From Rhodeus uyekii (lineage: Eukaryota; Chordata; Actinopteri; Cypriniformes; Acheilognathidae): 64,000 nucleotides of DNA. The stretch spans positions 1,550,001 through 1,614,000 of the forward strand of contig JAWRVZ010000076.1 in the NCBI GenBank assembly GCA_037043235.1, in the 5' to 3' direction. Positions 1-11,967 of the stretch are shown here, in pieces (within the stretch, counting starts at the first letter, position 1; every line of letters starts with the position of its first letter). Made by a program: the position numbers and the translations under genes. The notes under the pieces are model-generated. The model made no database searches, was not told the origin of the DNA, and was given only the letters and a program-made list of their open reading frames with translations.

Positions 1-1424
1 GCTCACTGAAGTTTACAGAGGCCTGAAGTTCCCACAACAGCTCCTCATGGCCAACATGGACCTCCACGTTGTCCTGGGCTACCAAAGAAGTGCTCTGATT
101 GTCTTTCTTTCCATATCCCTTACGAGCTTTGATTTCATTATGAGTGGAGGAGAGCTCCGTAGAGGACGTGTTAACCTTCTGCTCTGCCGATGAAGGGTCT
201 TTAGATGTCTTTGACATCAGATTGCTTATTTGAGGTTGCTCTGGAGTGGAGGCCAAGGGAGGTGCTGGCCTCAGCTCTGGAGCTCGAGGAACTGTGTACT
301 CATATGTGATGTGAGGCATCTTTCCATTGAGGTTGTAATACTGCACATATACAAAAAACAGACTATCAAGAACTTGAAAAGACAGGTCGTCACATTTATT
401 GCTTCATAGATTGTTTCAAAGCAGCTTCACATGATTAAAAAAGAAAATAACAGTGTTAATGTTGTCAAATTAATAGGTTATGAAACAAATTCAGCTGTAA
501 AAGCACTACAGAAGATACTTGTGTTATTATTATTCTCAATTTAGTTCAATGTTGTTTCAGTTCAGTTCAATAACTGTCAATGCCGCAAAGTTAATCAATT
601 ATGAAATACGTAAGTTCAATTCAGCAATAAGCAGCTCCGCAGAAGACAACAATGTCATTATTCAGCTTCAATTCTGATCACATTTTGTTCTAATCTGAAT
701 GTGTCAGTGCAGTTATATATTACTAAATATTAATTGTCTATAATAATACATTATATATGCTGTCTGAGAAATTATCCGATTATCACATATAAGATCAAAT
801 AAAAACATGGTTGTGATTTTACATACCTACATACCTACCATGACATTCAGGGCCTGATGTGTGGGACCCTGAGCCATGATGTACTCAAAGCCATCAGAGA
901 AGAGGTTAGCCGGCCTCCTATACTTAAAGACTGTCCCAGCAATATGGAAGTTCCGTGGGTTGTCAATCACACTGTTCCCATTGAAGAAGAAGTGACCAGC
1001 TTCATCAGACAGAGCTGGAAGATGATGAAAGATACATTTAAATCACTCTTAATTGTTCTCTTTGCCCACCAGAATTTTGACTGATCCACCAATGAAACTC
1101 TGACCCAAAATATTTTCAGTTTTCCGCCGCTCTATGATTTGGATGTCAGTGGCACCAACTGGTATATTGGTTATGAACACATAACCTAAAAACACAAAGA
1201 CAAATGAATACATTTTAAATTATTTGATAAAAACAAGGCTTGTGTTTAATGACTGTGTCAAATGAAACATCTTCATTAAGGGATAGTCCATCCACAAATA
1301 AACAATTCTGTCATTATTGACACCCCGATGTCATTCCAAACCCATATGAATTTCTTTTTCTCTGTTGAACATAAAATGCAATAGAATGCTGGTAACCATA
1401 TAATAATATGTAATATGTACAGAG

Positions 1425-1497
<73 letters not shown>

Positions 1498-4400
1498 ACA
1501 CACACACACACACACATTTTTTGTGCTCTGCAAAATAAAGAAGTGTTTGTTATGAAGAATATGAGGGTGAGAGTCAATGATGACAGAATTTTATCCCTTT
1601 TATTTATTAATTGCATGGATAAAAGTTAATAAATTTGACCGGAGATGGTCTAATCAACCCTTAATGCTAACATAAGGTATACCTAACTGTGTGATCCCTT
1701 TCCGGTAAGATCCTGAGACACGATAACAAGAACCTCCATTTCCACCACAGACTCCACATTTGTCTATGGTTTTACTGGAATACAATTTCCCATCGCAGCC
1801 TACCACCTGCAACCAAGACAACACAATAGTTAGCACTGAACATGATCTTACAAACACAAGACAACAGTGATCACTTTATGACAGCAAAGAGCTTAAACCA
1901 GTGGCTGGCTGTATGAAGTGAAGTGATGTGAAGGCCAAGTATGACAACCCGTATTCGGAATTTGTCCTTTACGTTTAACCCATCCAAATTAGTGCACACA
2001 TATTACGAGCAATGAGTAGTGAACACACACACACACAGCACACACCTGGAGCAGTGGGCAGACATTCACTGCGGCGCCCAGGGAGCAATTGGGGGTGAGG
2101 TCCTTTGCTCAAGGGCACCTCAGTCGTTTCCTGCCAGCACTGAGGATCAAACCTGCGACCTTCAGGTTATAATTCTAAATCTCTAACCATTGGGGCCATA
2201 ACTTCATAAACTGCTAAGTCTAGTCTTAAAAGTTGGTCACCTATTTTTTCTTTAAGACTGAACATAACTTTTAAATGTTGGTTAGCTCAACCGATTCCAT
2301 GTTTCCATGTCTGGTTACTTTTAAATATAGAATAAATTTAAGTGTGATCTTATTGATGATTCATGATTTCTACACGAAACAGTTGGCTGAGTCCCTATGG
2401 TACCAACCAATAAAAATGTAATTGAAAAACTGCTTTTGCTAGAATGTCAAGCATCCTAAATGTAGCATTAATGTAACCATTCAGGACCTTAGCTTCATGA
2501 AGCTTGGAATAATTTTAGCACAAATTATTATTCTGACACACCTGACACTGGCCCTCGATGCAAACACCCTGGTAGATGCCGTCCCTGCAGAAGGTCCCGT
2601 CATGGGCAGGCACCAACAGCTGCCTTTCTCCTGTGGTTGTGGTGCATTGGAGGTCACATGGCTTATTGGAGATGTTGATGTAATCATCTGAACAGGAGGT
2701 GACATCAGCAAAACATCATTACGATCTAGGCTTTAGAGAATTCCTCTAGAGATAATAGGTCTTTATTGCATCGAGAGGCCTCTTTTGTATATAAGGGACT
2801 ATGGGCTAAGGAAATAATCCTAAAGGGGCATCTGTGAGCTATAATAGAGCTGGCCAGAGGCCAAGACAAGAAATTCAGAAGAGTCTAGAAGACAGAAAAG
2901 CAAAAGACAGTAAACGAGAGCTAATTAACTCAAAGAGGATTTTCTTTTTTAAACATAGAGAGAGAGAGGTGGAAAAAGAAAACACTGAGGGAAGTTTTTT
3001 TTACCCGGATAAAGTGGAACCCACTCATAGTGCTTCCTGCTGAAGGCTTTGGCATTGAATTGAGAGCACTGGTGCTGTTTGAAGCTGATTCTGCTGTTTG
3101 GGCACGGCTAGGCAAACATCCAGACAACAATAAAGACACAGCTCGTGAGCCAGGCAGCAGGTCAAACAGCCTGCAGATATTAGAGCTTCAAGCCAACATG
3201 TGTAAAAATGCACAGTTATGCCAGTTGGCATGGATGGAGTATTCCAACCAGTAACACAGTCACATTATTATGAGTTATCCTTTAATTATTCTCAAGCATC
3301 TTGATGAAGGTCTCATAAACTTTAGATCATACCTGGTTTGTACACAGTTGATACTGTTTGGACGGTCCAGTGCAGAAGGAACTGTTGATGTTGTGGGTCG
3401 ATGTCAGTCTAAAAAAAGTTCATCTGTATATAAGTCCATGATAATGCCTTAATGAGACATAACATTTTTTTTCATTTTTACTCATTCATGAAATAATCCT
3501 GCCAATGTGTTATGGCAGCCAACCAATAAATGGTCGATGTTCAAATTCTATACTATTCTCTCTTTAAAAATAGTATACATTTTTCTTAAACTTTAAAATC
3601 TGTCATTTTAAATAAACTAATTTAGGCATCACAACATGATAAAAAAGTTAATGATTACATTTATCAGTATTAATAGTATTTTTAAAGATTAACTTTTAAT
3701 GTGCATTCGATGATGACAAAGGTAAATGTAAAATCTAATGTAAAGAAAACAAAACTAAATGTAAAATAAAAGGGAAATGTAAAATAAGGGACGCACATAA
3801 ATTTTTTTTAAAAACCTGTCCACAACAGTACTAGACCAAACCGGTCAAGGCAGCTTTGAATTAGTTTTTATTTTTATATTTTCAGTTTAGTTTTTAGTTA
3901 AAATATATATATATATACAGTATATATATATAGTAATTTTTTTTTTATTATTACCGTACTACTGTGTTATTATACTATTATTATTGGGTTAGTTTTACTT
4001 TCGATTTTAGTTTCAGTTAAATATTAGCATTCATTTCTTTCAGTTAGCAATTTTAGTACTTCATATCAAACTTATTTCAGTTAGATGCCAAGGCAACATT
4101 TCTAACTTTCGTTTAGATTTTCATCTAATGTTTATTAACATTCATTGATTATTTCATTCATTGAAATAAAGCTCAAATAAAATCTAAATGTTTTTAATAG
4201 TTTTTGTTTTAGTTGATAAACATCCTACTGGAAACATCAGCACACCAGCATCCCAAAACACAGCATGTGCCACTGGGATCTCTCTAAACGTCTCCATATA
4301 TGATTCTCCTCATCTTTCTATTTCTCTTCATTCCCTCTCCCCTCCACACACACCTTTCGCTGGCTCCGCCATACTGGGAAGTGCTAATGGGAGCCAGCTG

Positions 4401-5844
4401 GACTGGCTCAGCCAGAGCCCTTATCTCCAGTGGAATCTCCCCAAATGTTTGACCATTTGCTCTAAAAGCCATTTTATATATATGTTTGTCATTCTGAGCA
4501 GAATTCCCTGTGTCATGTGGGCCAGTGGATTGATTTTAATTCCACATGACATTCCTCTGGGTGCTCTGGAGGATATTAGTCAAAGGGGAATTCTCGCCCA
4601 CTTCCCCCCCTTTCTCATGTGAGGGTTCACTTGGGTTAGTCTATGTTCTGGTATAGACCGAGGAAGGAAAACGCTGATTTATGCATGGTTTATCTTCAAC
4701 GGATGGGAAAATTGTTCATTATTTTCTCTCTTTCCTTGAAAAATAATAATAATAAACTAAAATAAATGATAAATGTAAATAAATTGATTAAAAAAAGTAA
4801 ACGAAATAAATTAAAGTCCACATTGACCAAAACTGACCATTCTTATTTTTTATTAACTATATTATTAAATCACATTCTGTTGTAAAGTCGAAAGTGCACA
4901 ATAAATAAAGTCATTCCCTCCCAAAGGAAAGATTTGACTCTGAACCACCTAAATGAGTTGTCAGGAATTTGAATCCCAATCAGTCACTAGCTATGTTCAT
5001 GTTTGCATATGTTCTACTTTGTTCGCTCACATTACGAACAACAAAATACGTAGTTTTGTGTTTTATATTGTGTAGGTCTCAGCCTAAGCGACTGTCTCAC
5101 GTTACTACTTTCGTACTGAAATTGCTCTGCTGATCACCTGTGGGCCACTATTGCCCGGTCGGAAAAGTGTATTCAGAACCTTGCACAAAGCATCAGGCTT
5201 GTCACTTCTTATTAGTGCAGATTTAGAAGGTCATTTTACCTCGGGCGAGCTGGATCTGAATTAGCGTGTGTACTAGTTAACAAAGGTTTACCTCTGCTGC
5301 AGACAGTGACGCTCTTGGGAGCGCACTCCTCCTCCGCAGGTACGGGAACAGGTGGACCAGCTGCTCCATTCACCCCACCACTGAGCTACCTCATCTGGCT
5401 GCCTCTGGAACTCCTCCTTCCCCTCACTGCTGTCCTGGCAAATACAGAGACACGGTGCTTCACTGCTGCACACTTGCATGATAACATGGAAAATCTGTAA
5501 ACAATGGTAATTATTGTCAGACACAACCTAACCCTAACCTCTGAGTAACCAAAAGCTGTCATGACTCTCAAGGCACTAATATCAGTCAAATGTTGTTATA
5601 GCAGGGGTCTTGTTTCCCATGTTGGATTTAAGTACTAACAGTTCAATATTAAAAGCCTTTAAGACAAAAAGCAGATAAGACAGAGAGAACAGAGAATAGA
5701 AAGCAGAATTTAAAAAAAGAAAAATAGGAAAGTAAGGAAAACACTTTGGCTGAAATTCAAAACAGACTGGCTGTCTATGAACTCAGAAACTCAGACAAGC
5801 CTAGACATTAAAGATGAGATTGACTTTGTTACTTGCGCGAGAGA

Positions 5845-5876
<32 letters not shown>

Positions 5877-7819
5877 TGTGAGATATGTGGAGGGAAGCTT
5901 TAGGGGAGAGATGGAGACAAAGGTGGATGAAGCCCCCCTAACGGTCCAGATGAAAGGGCAAGCGACTGTAGGCAAATTAAGCAGACTTCTGTTGTCTAGA
6001 CAGCAGGTTAATCACTCCTCTTCAAGCCGTGCATCAGTGAACTTTAGCACAGGCATGGCTCCTTGGAAAGTCTTGTGAAGCTCTCAAAAAGAAGAGCTGC
6101 CCAGCATGGTTGATCTCAAACCAGCTGTAATGGTCAATGTTTGGATTTTGGTATAAGGAGGAGGATTTACACAAAGACCATTTTCTTCCATGAGATCTAC
6201 GCACCCGTTGACCCATCGTGAATAGTGTTATTAGTCCACAACTGACTCCACAGCTTTTTTTATGACTGAGTCTATTTAGAAGCATGATTACAGTAGAATA
6301 TGACCCTTAAATCAGGAACGCTATTACTGCAGGCTTGTAGAAATGCATTATCACGGGATGTTTTGTAGTAAGGGGGTTACTTACCCCCCACCCACAAACC
6401 CAAACAGCTTTGCTAGAGCCACTTCAGTGTCCCCCCCGCCCCAAACGCAGGGGGATCTTGTCCAAACAAGAGTCTGCATGCCCATATGTTTTTTATCTGA
6501 ATGCCCTCTAGATGTTTAGATTCTAAATAGACAATAGACTTTTCCCCACTTTCTAATGCAGTCCTAAAATGGAGACCCCCTAGGGAGACCACATGGGTCC
6601 AATGAGTTTCGAAATGTCACTTCAGTTGAGTTTAGTCTGCTCATGCTAGAACACGGCCCCTGTTAGGTCAAACTGGTTATTAACAGGTCGAACTGAGCAA
6701 CAAACCATATTTTATAGCAACAGTATTGCTTTCAAGCTGCATGTAGGCAATGGCTACAATGCCCATAAATGTTAGACCAAACATCTGAGCGAATGGCAAT
6801 GCTTTATTTATGGACAACCATAAGGATTCGTCAACGAATCGTTCTTTTGATTCGGATCTTTTGAGTGAATCGGTAAAAAAAGAAGCCTGTTACAAAACCG
6901 GTTTCCACCACTTCATCACGAATCGGATTGAATCAGGGCCAGCGGATTCAAACAGCTCTTTCGAAAATTGGACGAAAAGTATGTTAAGCTTTACTGTACA
7001 AACGACAGCTTTAGATGTTGGTTTTAAGAAATAACTTCCAAAAACATTTTCAGCCAAGGGATGTTAATTATTTTAAACCGGTTTAAATTTATATTTACGA
7101 TTAAAACCACTTTTGTCTGGAATAATGCCTGGTACAAAATGTACTGAACACAAGAAAATAAAACCCCGTAAATCCCCAATGAACAGCAATATGTGACTGC
7201 ATGTAAACAAACAGGATAATAGGACAGCGCGGTGATATGTCGACTGAATCAGTCTTTTATTAAGGCGCTTTGAAAATAACTGTTCGAAAGAACCGATTCA
7301 TGAAAATGAATCGGACTTCCCATCAATAGATTCACCTCGAATCAACTCAATCTTGACTCAAACGAACAACAGAAAGAAAAGTTGTCACCGGCACGGAGTC
7401 CAGTAGGCAAGTGAAAAAGACATTTTCAATAGGCTAATAAAAGTTAGTGCTCGCGATATGTTATGCTCCCGAATGAGCAAAGCGTGAGTGCGGGTTAATA
7501 AATCGCGGTGAATAAGTCATATTAATGTGCCGATTTAATTTGGGAAATTCCAGGCTTAAAAACTTTGACGTTCCGCCCGCCGCAGAGCCTCTTCTCGCTT
7601 CCCGTATTGTAACCGGCATTTGTAACTGAGCGCTTATTCAATCCAGCGTTTGTAGATCAAGCATACGACTTCAAACCCAAAGAGTGTTTCACAGCGATCT
7701 GTAGGAAAATGAACGCGATTTACCTTAACATTTGCACCTGCTGCTGTATTAATAATCCATAAGTGTAAGACAAAGTAGTGTAGAATATGTCCGAATCTTG
7801 CAGTCCAGAGACAGTACAT
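1..7819 (-). CDS. adamtsl2-like: ADAMTSL2-like secreted glycoprotein, 5' nine coding exons (3' end outside window)
   Basis: Exons in transcript order: 7724-7819, 5292-5434, 3333-3408, 3005-3107, 2542-2687, 1683-1806, 1105-1185, 839-1014 and 1-340 (runs off the window). The first eight sum to exactly 315 codons, and all introns are GT-AG. Exon 1 starts MYCLWTARF and encodes a hydrophobic signal peptide. Exon 2 carries the TSR1 core WGEWSSWSTCSRTCGGG, then CLQQR and CTGPSKQYQLC. Exons 4-6 give the cysteine-rich part (KPCDLQC, CDGKLYSSKTIDKCGVCGG). Exons 7-9 give the spacer (FNGN, FHIAGTVFKYRRP, EYIMAQGPTHQALNVM), followed by a Ser/Thr/Pro-rich stretch. ADAMTS-like proteins lack the metalloprotease domain; ADAMTSL2 binds fibrillin-rich microfibrils and modulates TGF-beta. 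The cysteine and spacer spacing fits ADAMTSL2 better than other family members, but several spacer residues differ, so it may be a paralogue. The exon 7 donor (GTCAGA) is atypical but keeps frame. An extra small exon between exons 1 and 2 cannot be excluded. Confidence 0.85.
1429..1516. repeat. (TA)n/(CA)n microsatellite
   Basis: About 66 bp of TA dinucleotides followed by about 20 bp of CA, in an intron of the ADAMTSL2-like gene. On the minus strand it creates an artefactual Tyr-Ile reading frame. Confidence 0.97.
1915..2205. repeat. Fish dispersed repeat in ADAMTSL2-like intron
   Basis: Contains blocks common in teleost interspersed repeats: a CA run, GGGGTGAGGTCCTTTGCTCA, AGGGCACCTCAGTCG and a GATCAAACCTGCGACCTTC stretch. 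I recognise the type but cannot assign class or termini. Confidence 0.5.
3409..5291. other. Intron between the TSR exons; no gene seen
   Basis: AT-rich sequence with a short TA repeat at about 3902-3931. Reading frames here (for example at 4188-4622) have no recognisable domain and no matching splice context. I see nothing else in it. Confidence 0.6.
5838..5876. repeat. (GA)n microsatellite
   Basis: A run of GA dinucleotides inside intron 1 of the ADAMTSL2-like gene. Confidence 0.95.
6810..7350. repeat. Probable non-autonomous DNA transposon remnant
   Basis: This intron 1 segment is bounded by clusters of ATTCG/GAATC-type words in opposite orientation (AACGAATCGTTC near 6833, and GAACCGATTC and GAATCGG near 7290-7310). 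Such sequence is typical of teleost MITE-like repeats. Termini and target duplication were not resolved. Confidence 0.35.
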
Positions 7820-10800
7820 GGTTCATTTGAGAACAAGGAGACCTCGCCCCCCTGATCTTAACCAAAGACTAAAGAGAGAAAGGGGCTCGCACTTTGAGGT
7901 CTAACGGTGAACGAAAGCCTTGATGCATTAATGGCTTTACAACCTGCTGGAAGAAAAGAAAGGGGGCTGGTCAGACCCACTGTAGATTTCAAAGTACAGC
8001 ATCTCTATGAGGAGCCAGAAACAGAAGTTGTGGAAAGGTCTGAGTAAACTACTAATAATAACAGGACAAAGTTGCACACTACTATAGCTCACTCAGAATC
8101 ACCTGGCATGTTTTAACATGATTATAGCTTTATACCTGATCACAGCCTGTTATTTATATGGTATATATGCCATATTTTACACGATTAATTACAGCCAAAA
8201 ACGTGTAAAGAAAATGTTGAATTTTAAAGGGTTATTGGACAAGTTGCAATAAAATGCTTTTATTATGCATGGCAGTAAGGCTTACTGTTGCTTACTTTCA
8301 CCTCGAAATGAACGTTGTCAGTCACAATATTAAATATAGCATATTTAGGTCTAAACTTCAATATGTCAAGGTAGATAAATCTGTGCCGTCTTTTGATTAT
8401 TTGATGCATGTTAACATGGAAATGGCATATTGTCCAAAGTTTAACATCACGAGCCACTGCACTGAACATACACTAACATTCACAAGATTTGTTTTCTGTA
8501 GGACCGTAAATACATTTGTAATGTTACAAAGTATTTCTGTTTCAAATAAATGCTGGTCTTTTAAACTTTATATTCATCAAAGAATCCTGAAAAAAAAACA
8601 CTGATAATTAGAAATGATAATAATAAGAAAGGTTTCTTGAGCAGCAACTCTTTATATTAGTATGATTTATGATGATGAAGACTGAAAAATGCAGCTTAAC
8701 TACAGTTATGTACTCGTCTAGGATGCATGTGTAAACTTGATGCAAATCACATTGGGAGCAGTTAGACATCCCTGCAAAAATTATAAAACTAAGAAGACTA
8801 AAAGTTGTAGCATTCTAGTATCTAGTGATTTTTTGCAGATGCCACTTGGATGTTTTATATCTAATGCAACAAAAGTGTCCAAATAAAATTTTTTAATTTA
8901 ACATTTAATTGTAAATCCTGAATTTTCAAATGTCAGCATCTATGATAAAAGCATAAATATACAGCGCATGCGCAGTGAACTAGGTACACTCATGAGTCAC
9001 GAGATAACCATGTGAAGTGGCGAATTTGTCCCTCTTTTTTCGGCGACATAAAACTAATCGACATAACCGAAAAGAAAATGCTAAGACAAATAGGGAGTCT
9101 GGCAGTTCCACTTCAAAAACGTCGACATAATAGGATTGGCGAGTTAACCGAGGTTGAGATAAGTGAACTCCATTGTATATCAGAACTCCTTAATCATGAT
9201 TGCATCATGATGAAATGGATGTATAAATACGAATCCAATACTGTCATAACTGTCTAACTTTAAATCAGTGATAGTGTCAAAGATTTTACAGTGTCTCTGA
9301 TATTCTAAAAGGCCTGACAAATGCCTCTTTGTGTTTAGTCATGCTTGATCATTATGTTTCATATGATTTGAGTGGGAATATCCATATGTCAGCGTCTCTA
9401 AGGAAAAGATTCCTTTAGTTTGGCAGCTCCAAACAAAAGTCTATTGTGTAGGGACAATGCCCTTTAGCACTGTGAACGGCACTAAAGCTGTTCTTGACAT
9501 TGACTCACACATACAAGTATGCTGCTATATATAAGGTCTTTAATCAAAAGCCATGTTTTTCATCACAGATGTCTATTGTTTCATATATCAAGTATCTGCA
9601 ACAGCCTGGCAATGTTCCAGTTATGGGTTTTCATTTTCTGTGGGGACATTGCATAGATACTTGCATTTATGCATTTGGCAGATGGTTTTATTCAAAGCGA
9701 CTTACATTGCCTTGAAGATACACATTGACATTCTAATTAGTTCTTGCTTTCCGTGGGAATCAAACCCATGACCTAAGTGTTGCAAGTTTCACTCTCTGCT
9801 GTTTGAGCTACAGAAGAAGCTGTACTGGAAATACTTATAAACAGTATATTCTATCTCTACTTCTACCTCCAATTCTAATCATCAGAGAAAACTTTATGCA
9901 TTTTTACATTAAAAAAACATCATTTAGTATGATTTATAAGCTGTTTTCCTCATAAGGACCAAAAAATGTCAGGGATTTCAGATATTGCCATCATTGTGGT
10001 GGACATTGGTCCCCATAACATATGGGTTACCAGGTACATACACACACAGGTTGTTTTCATGTTTTATGGGTACTTTCCATAGATATTTATAATGATTTTT
10101 ATATTGTACACACTATATATTCTATCCCCCAACCCTAAGCCTACTCGTACATTTTCAGAAAAACATAATTTAGTATGTTTAGTAACCCATTTCCCTTGTG
10201 GGACCAATGAAGGTGATCTCAGGTTTTACTATCCTTGTGGGGACATTTGGTCCCCACAATGTAATGTAAACCTGTATATACACACAAATATTTTTTTAAT
10301 GTTAACTGACTGCAACTTATTATGCTATAGACTGGACAACTTTGATGTTTTTACTTTCAGCTGTCATTTTTTGAGTTGAATGCACAGTCAGGAAAATCAG
10401 TGGAAGGACACAAGGCTCTTTGGCAGGATGTCTGAACATGCCTTCGTTGTCAGAAAAGTAAATTTAGTGTGGCACGAGAACGATATCTGTACGTTATATT
10501 AATCTGAGACTAACTGCATGTTTCACAAACTAGAAATTGTAAATACGTATTTTTTTGTATTCATTCTGAACTATATTGTACATTGTTTTTTTTTATCTGT
10601 AACCTATTAAACATTGTTGTCTATTTATTATTATTTGGGCCTGAGCACCGATGGTGCGAAGACCCTCTTGGAATTGCTTTGTGTTTGTCTTTCTGAACAT
10701 TTTTACATTTTTTTTATTAACTGCTTAGATAGTCAATACTAACAAATTATATACATTTTTTGAAAAGAATGGTTTGCTAAGAACATAAATGTAAAAAAAT

Positions 10801-11967
10801 AAGTCTGTTATAGGGCAAAATTACTTCTGTAATTAATTGTTGTCACTCCAACTCATTATACTGTACAAACACATTACATCTCTCCGAAATTGTCCAAATG
10901 TCTATAGATAACGTTGGTGGGGGAAAAACTAATTTAAATATGCACGTTGTGCAATTGTGAGATTATGTGTATGTGTAAGTAAATGAGTGAGAGAGGAAGA
11001 GGCAAAGTGATGGAGGGGAGATTTAAAATAACTAATTGTTACCTATAGTGTTTTATAGTCACTCATCAGATAAGGAGGGATGCCTGGAACATCTTTTTTT
11101 ATAGTATACATCAAATAAGTATCAAAAAGGATATTTGCTAAATATTTTGGACTGTATTTTTCATATCTTGAAAAATGAACACCTTACCAAGAGTTAAAAT
11201 AACCAAGTGGTCTTATACTTGGTGGTGTTATAGATATTCTTTCAATATTTGCACATTAACATTTTCCCATTCTTTAATAACTTGCAATTCGTCTAAATGG
11301 CAGTAGATGGAGTAAATGCTCTACTTCAGATGCAGTTTCATTCGTAGTTTCAGTAAATCATGATGTCTTGCAAAAATAGATAGATATTTTTTGACTCATA
11401 AATAATTCATCAATTTATCTTAAACCTCGAGGAAATCATCTCATAATTAATTTCATAATTACAGAAAATGCTTTCGAATACTTCTACCATCACCATTTTT
11501 TATGGCATTTTATCTTAGTTATATCTGTGCGGGTTTTTTGTTTGTTTGTATGTTTGTTTTGTGTAATGCGTTTACTTAGTGTAGTGTATTTAGCAGTAAA
11601 AAGTTTGTCTCATTGATCCAATGGCAGAACTCCTCCCTGTCTTCAAACACCACTTTAGGCTCCTGCCCACTAACTTCTGTTCATACAGCAAACCTTTCAA
11701 ATATCCATTCATCACCGGCTATCCAACACACTGAAGGTCTTCTTTCTGTCTGTAAAAACCACAAGCAACTGCTTTCACCAAACCTAGGACCCTTTTGACG
11801 TCACCAGGGGCACTTTTTTACATTTTCATTCATTAATGGACTATTGATACATACAGTACCTGAAGAACTATTGCATTTTTCTTGGACGAACAGACAAAGA
11901 AAATACTTCACCTTAGCATCTTACTAAAATTGCTTTGGCAGCTGTTCTTGTCTGACGAATTTCTATA
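7820..11967. other. Head-to-head intergenic region between the ADAMTSL2-like gene and olfml2b
   Basis: This 4.1-kb spacer holds both promoters because the two genes diverge. No conserved coding exon was recognised. It contains a MITE-like piece near 8455-8700, a minus-strand SINE at 9665-9815, a fish repeat with GTGGGGACATTTGGTCCCCA near 9955-10260, and another dispersed-repeat motif (GGGCCTGAGCACCGATGGTG) near 10640. The 116-codon frame at 8254-8604 overlaps repeat sequence and is not called. Confidence 0.7.
9665..9815 (-). repeat. tRNA-derived SINE (reverse copy)
   Basis: Read on the minus strand it has a tRNA-like head with box B (GGGTTTGATTCCCA), then a tail resembling GTCGCTTTGAATAAAAC and GCCAAATGCATAAAT. 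It is the same family as the copies at 14645 and 62892. The box B variant is diverged, so this is a repeat and not a tRNA gene. Confidence 0.75.

Noticed and set aside
1276..1616. Overlapping minus-strand frames rich in Tyr-Ile
   Set aside because: They are translations of the TA/CA microsatellite inside an intron.
4188..4622. 144-codon plus-strand frame
   Set aside because: Low-complexity composition, no domain, lies in an ADAMTSL2-like intron on the other strand.
8254..8604. 116-codon plus-strand frame
   Set aside because: Its 3' half is MITE-like repeat sequence; no family resemblance or splice context.
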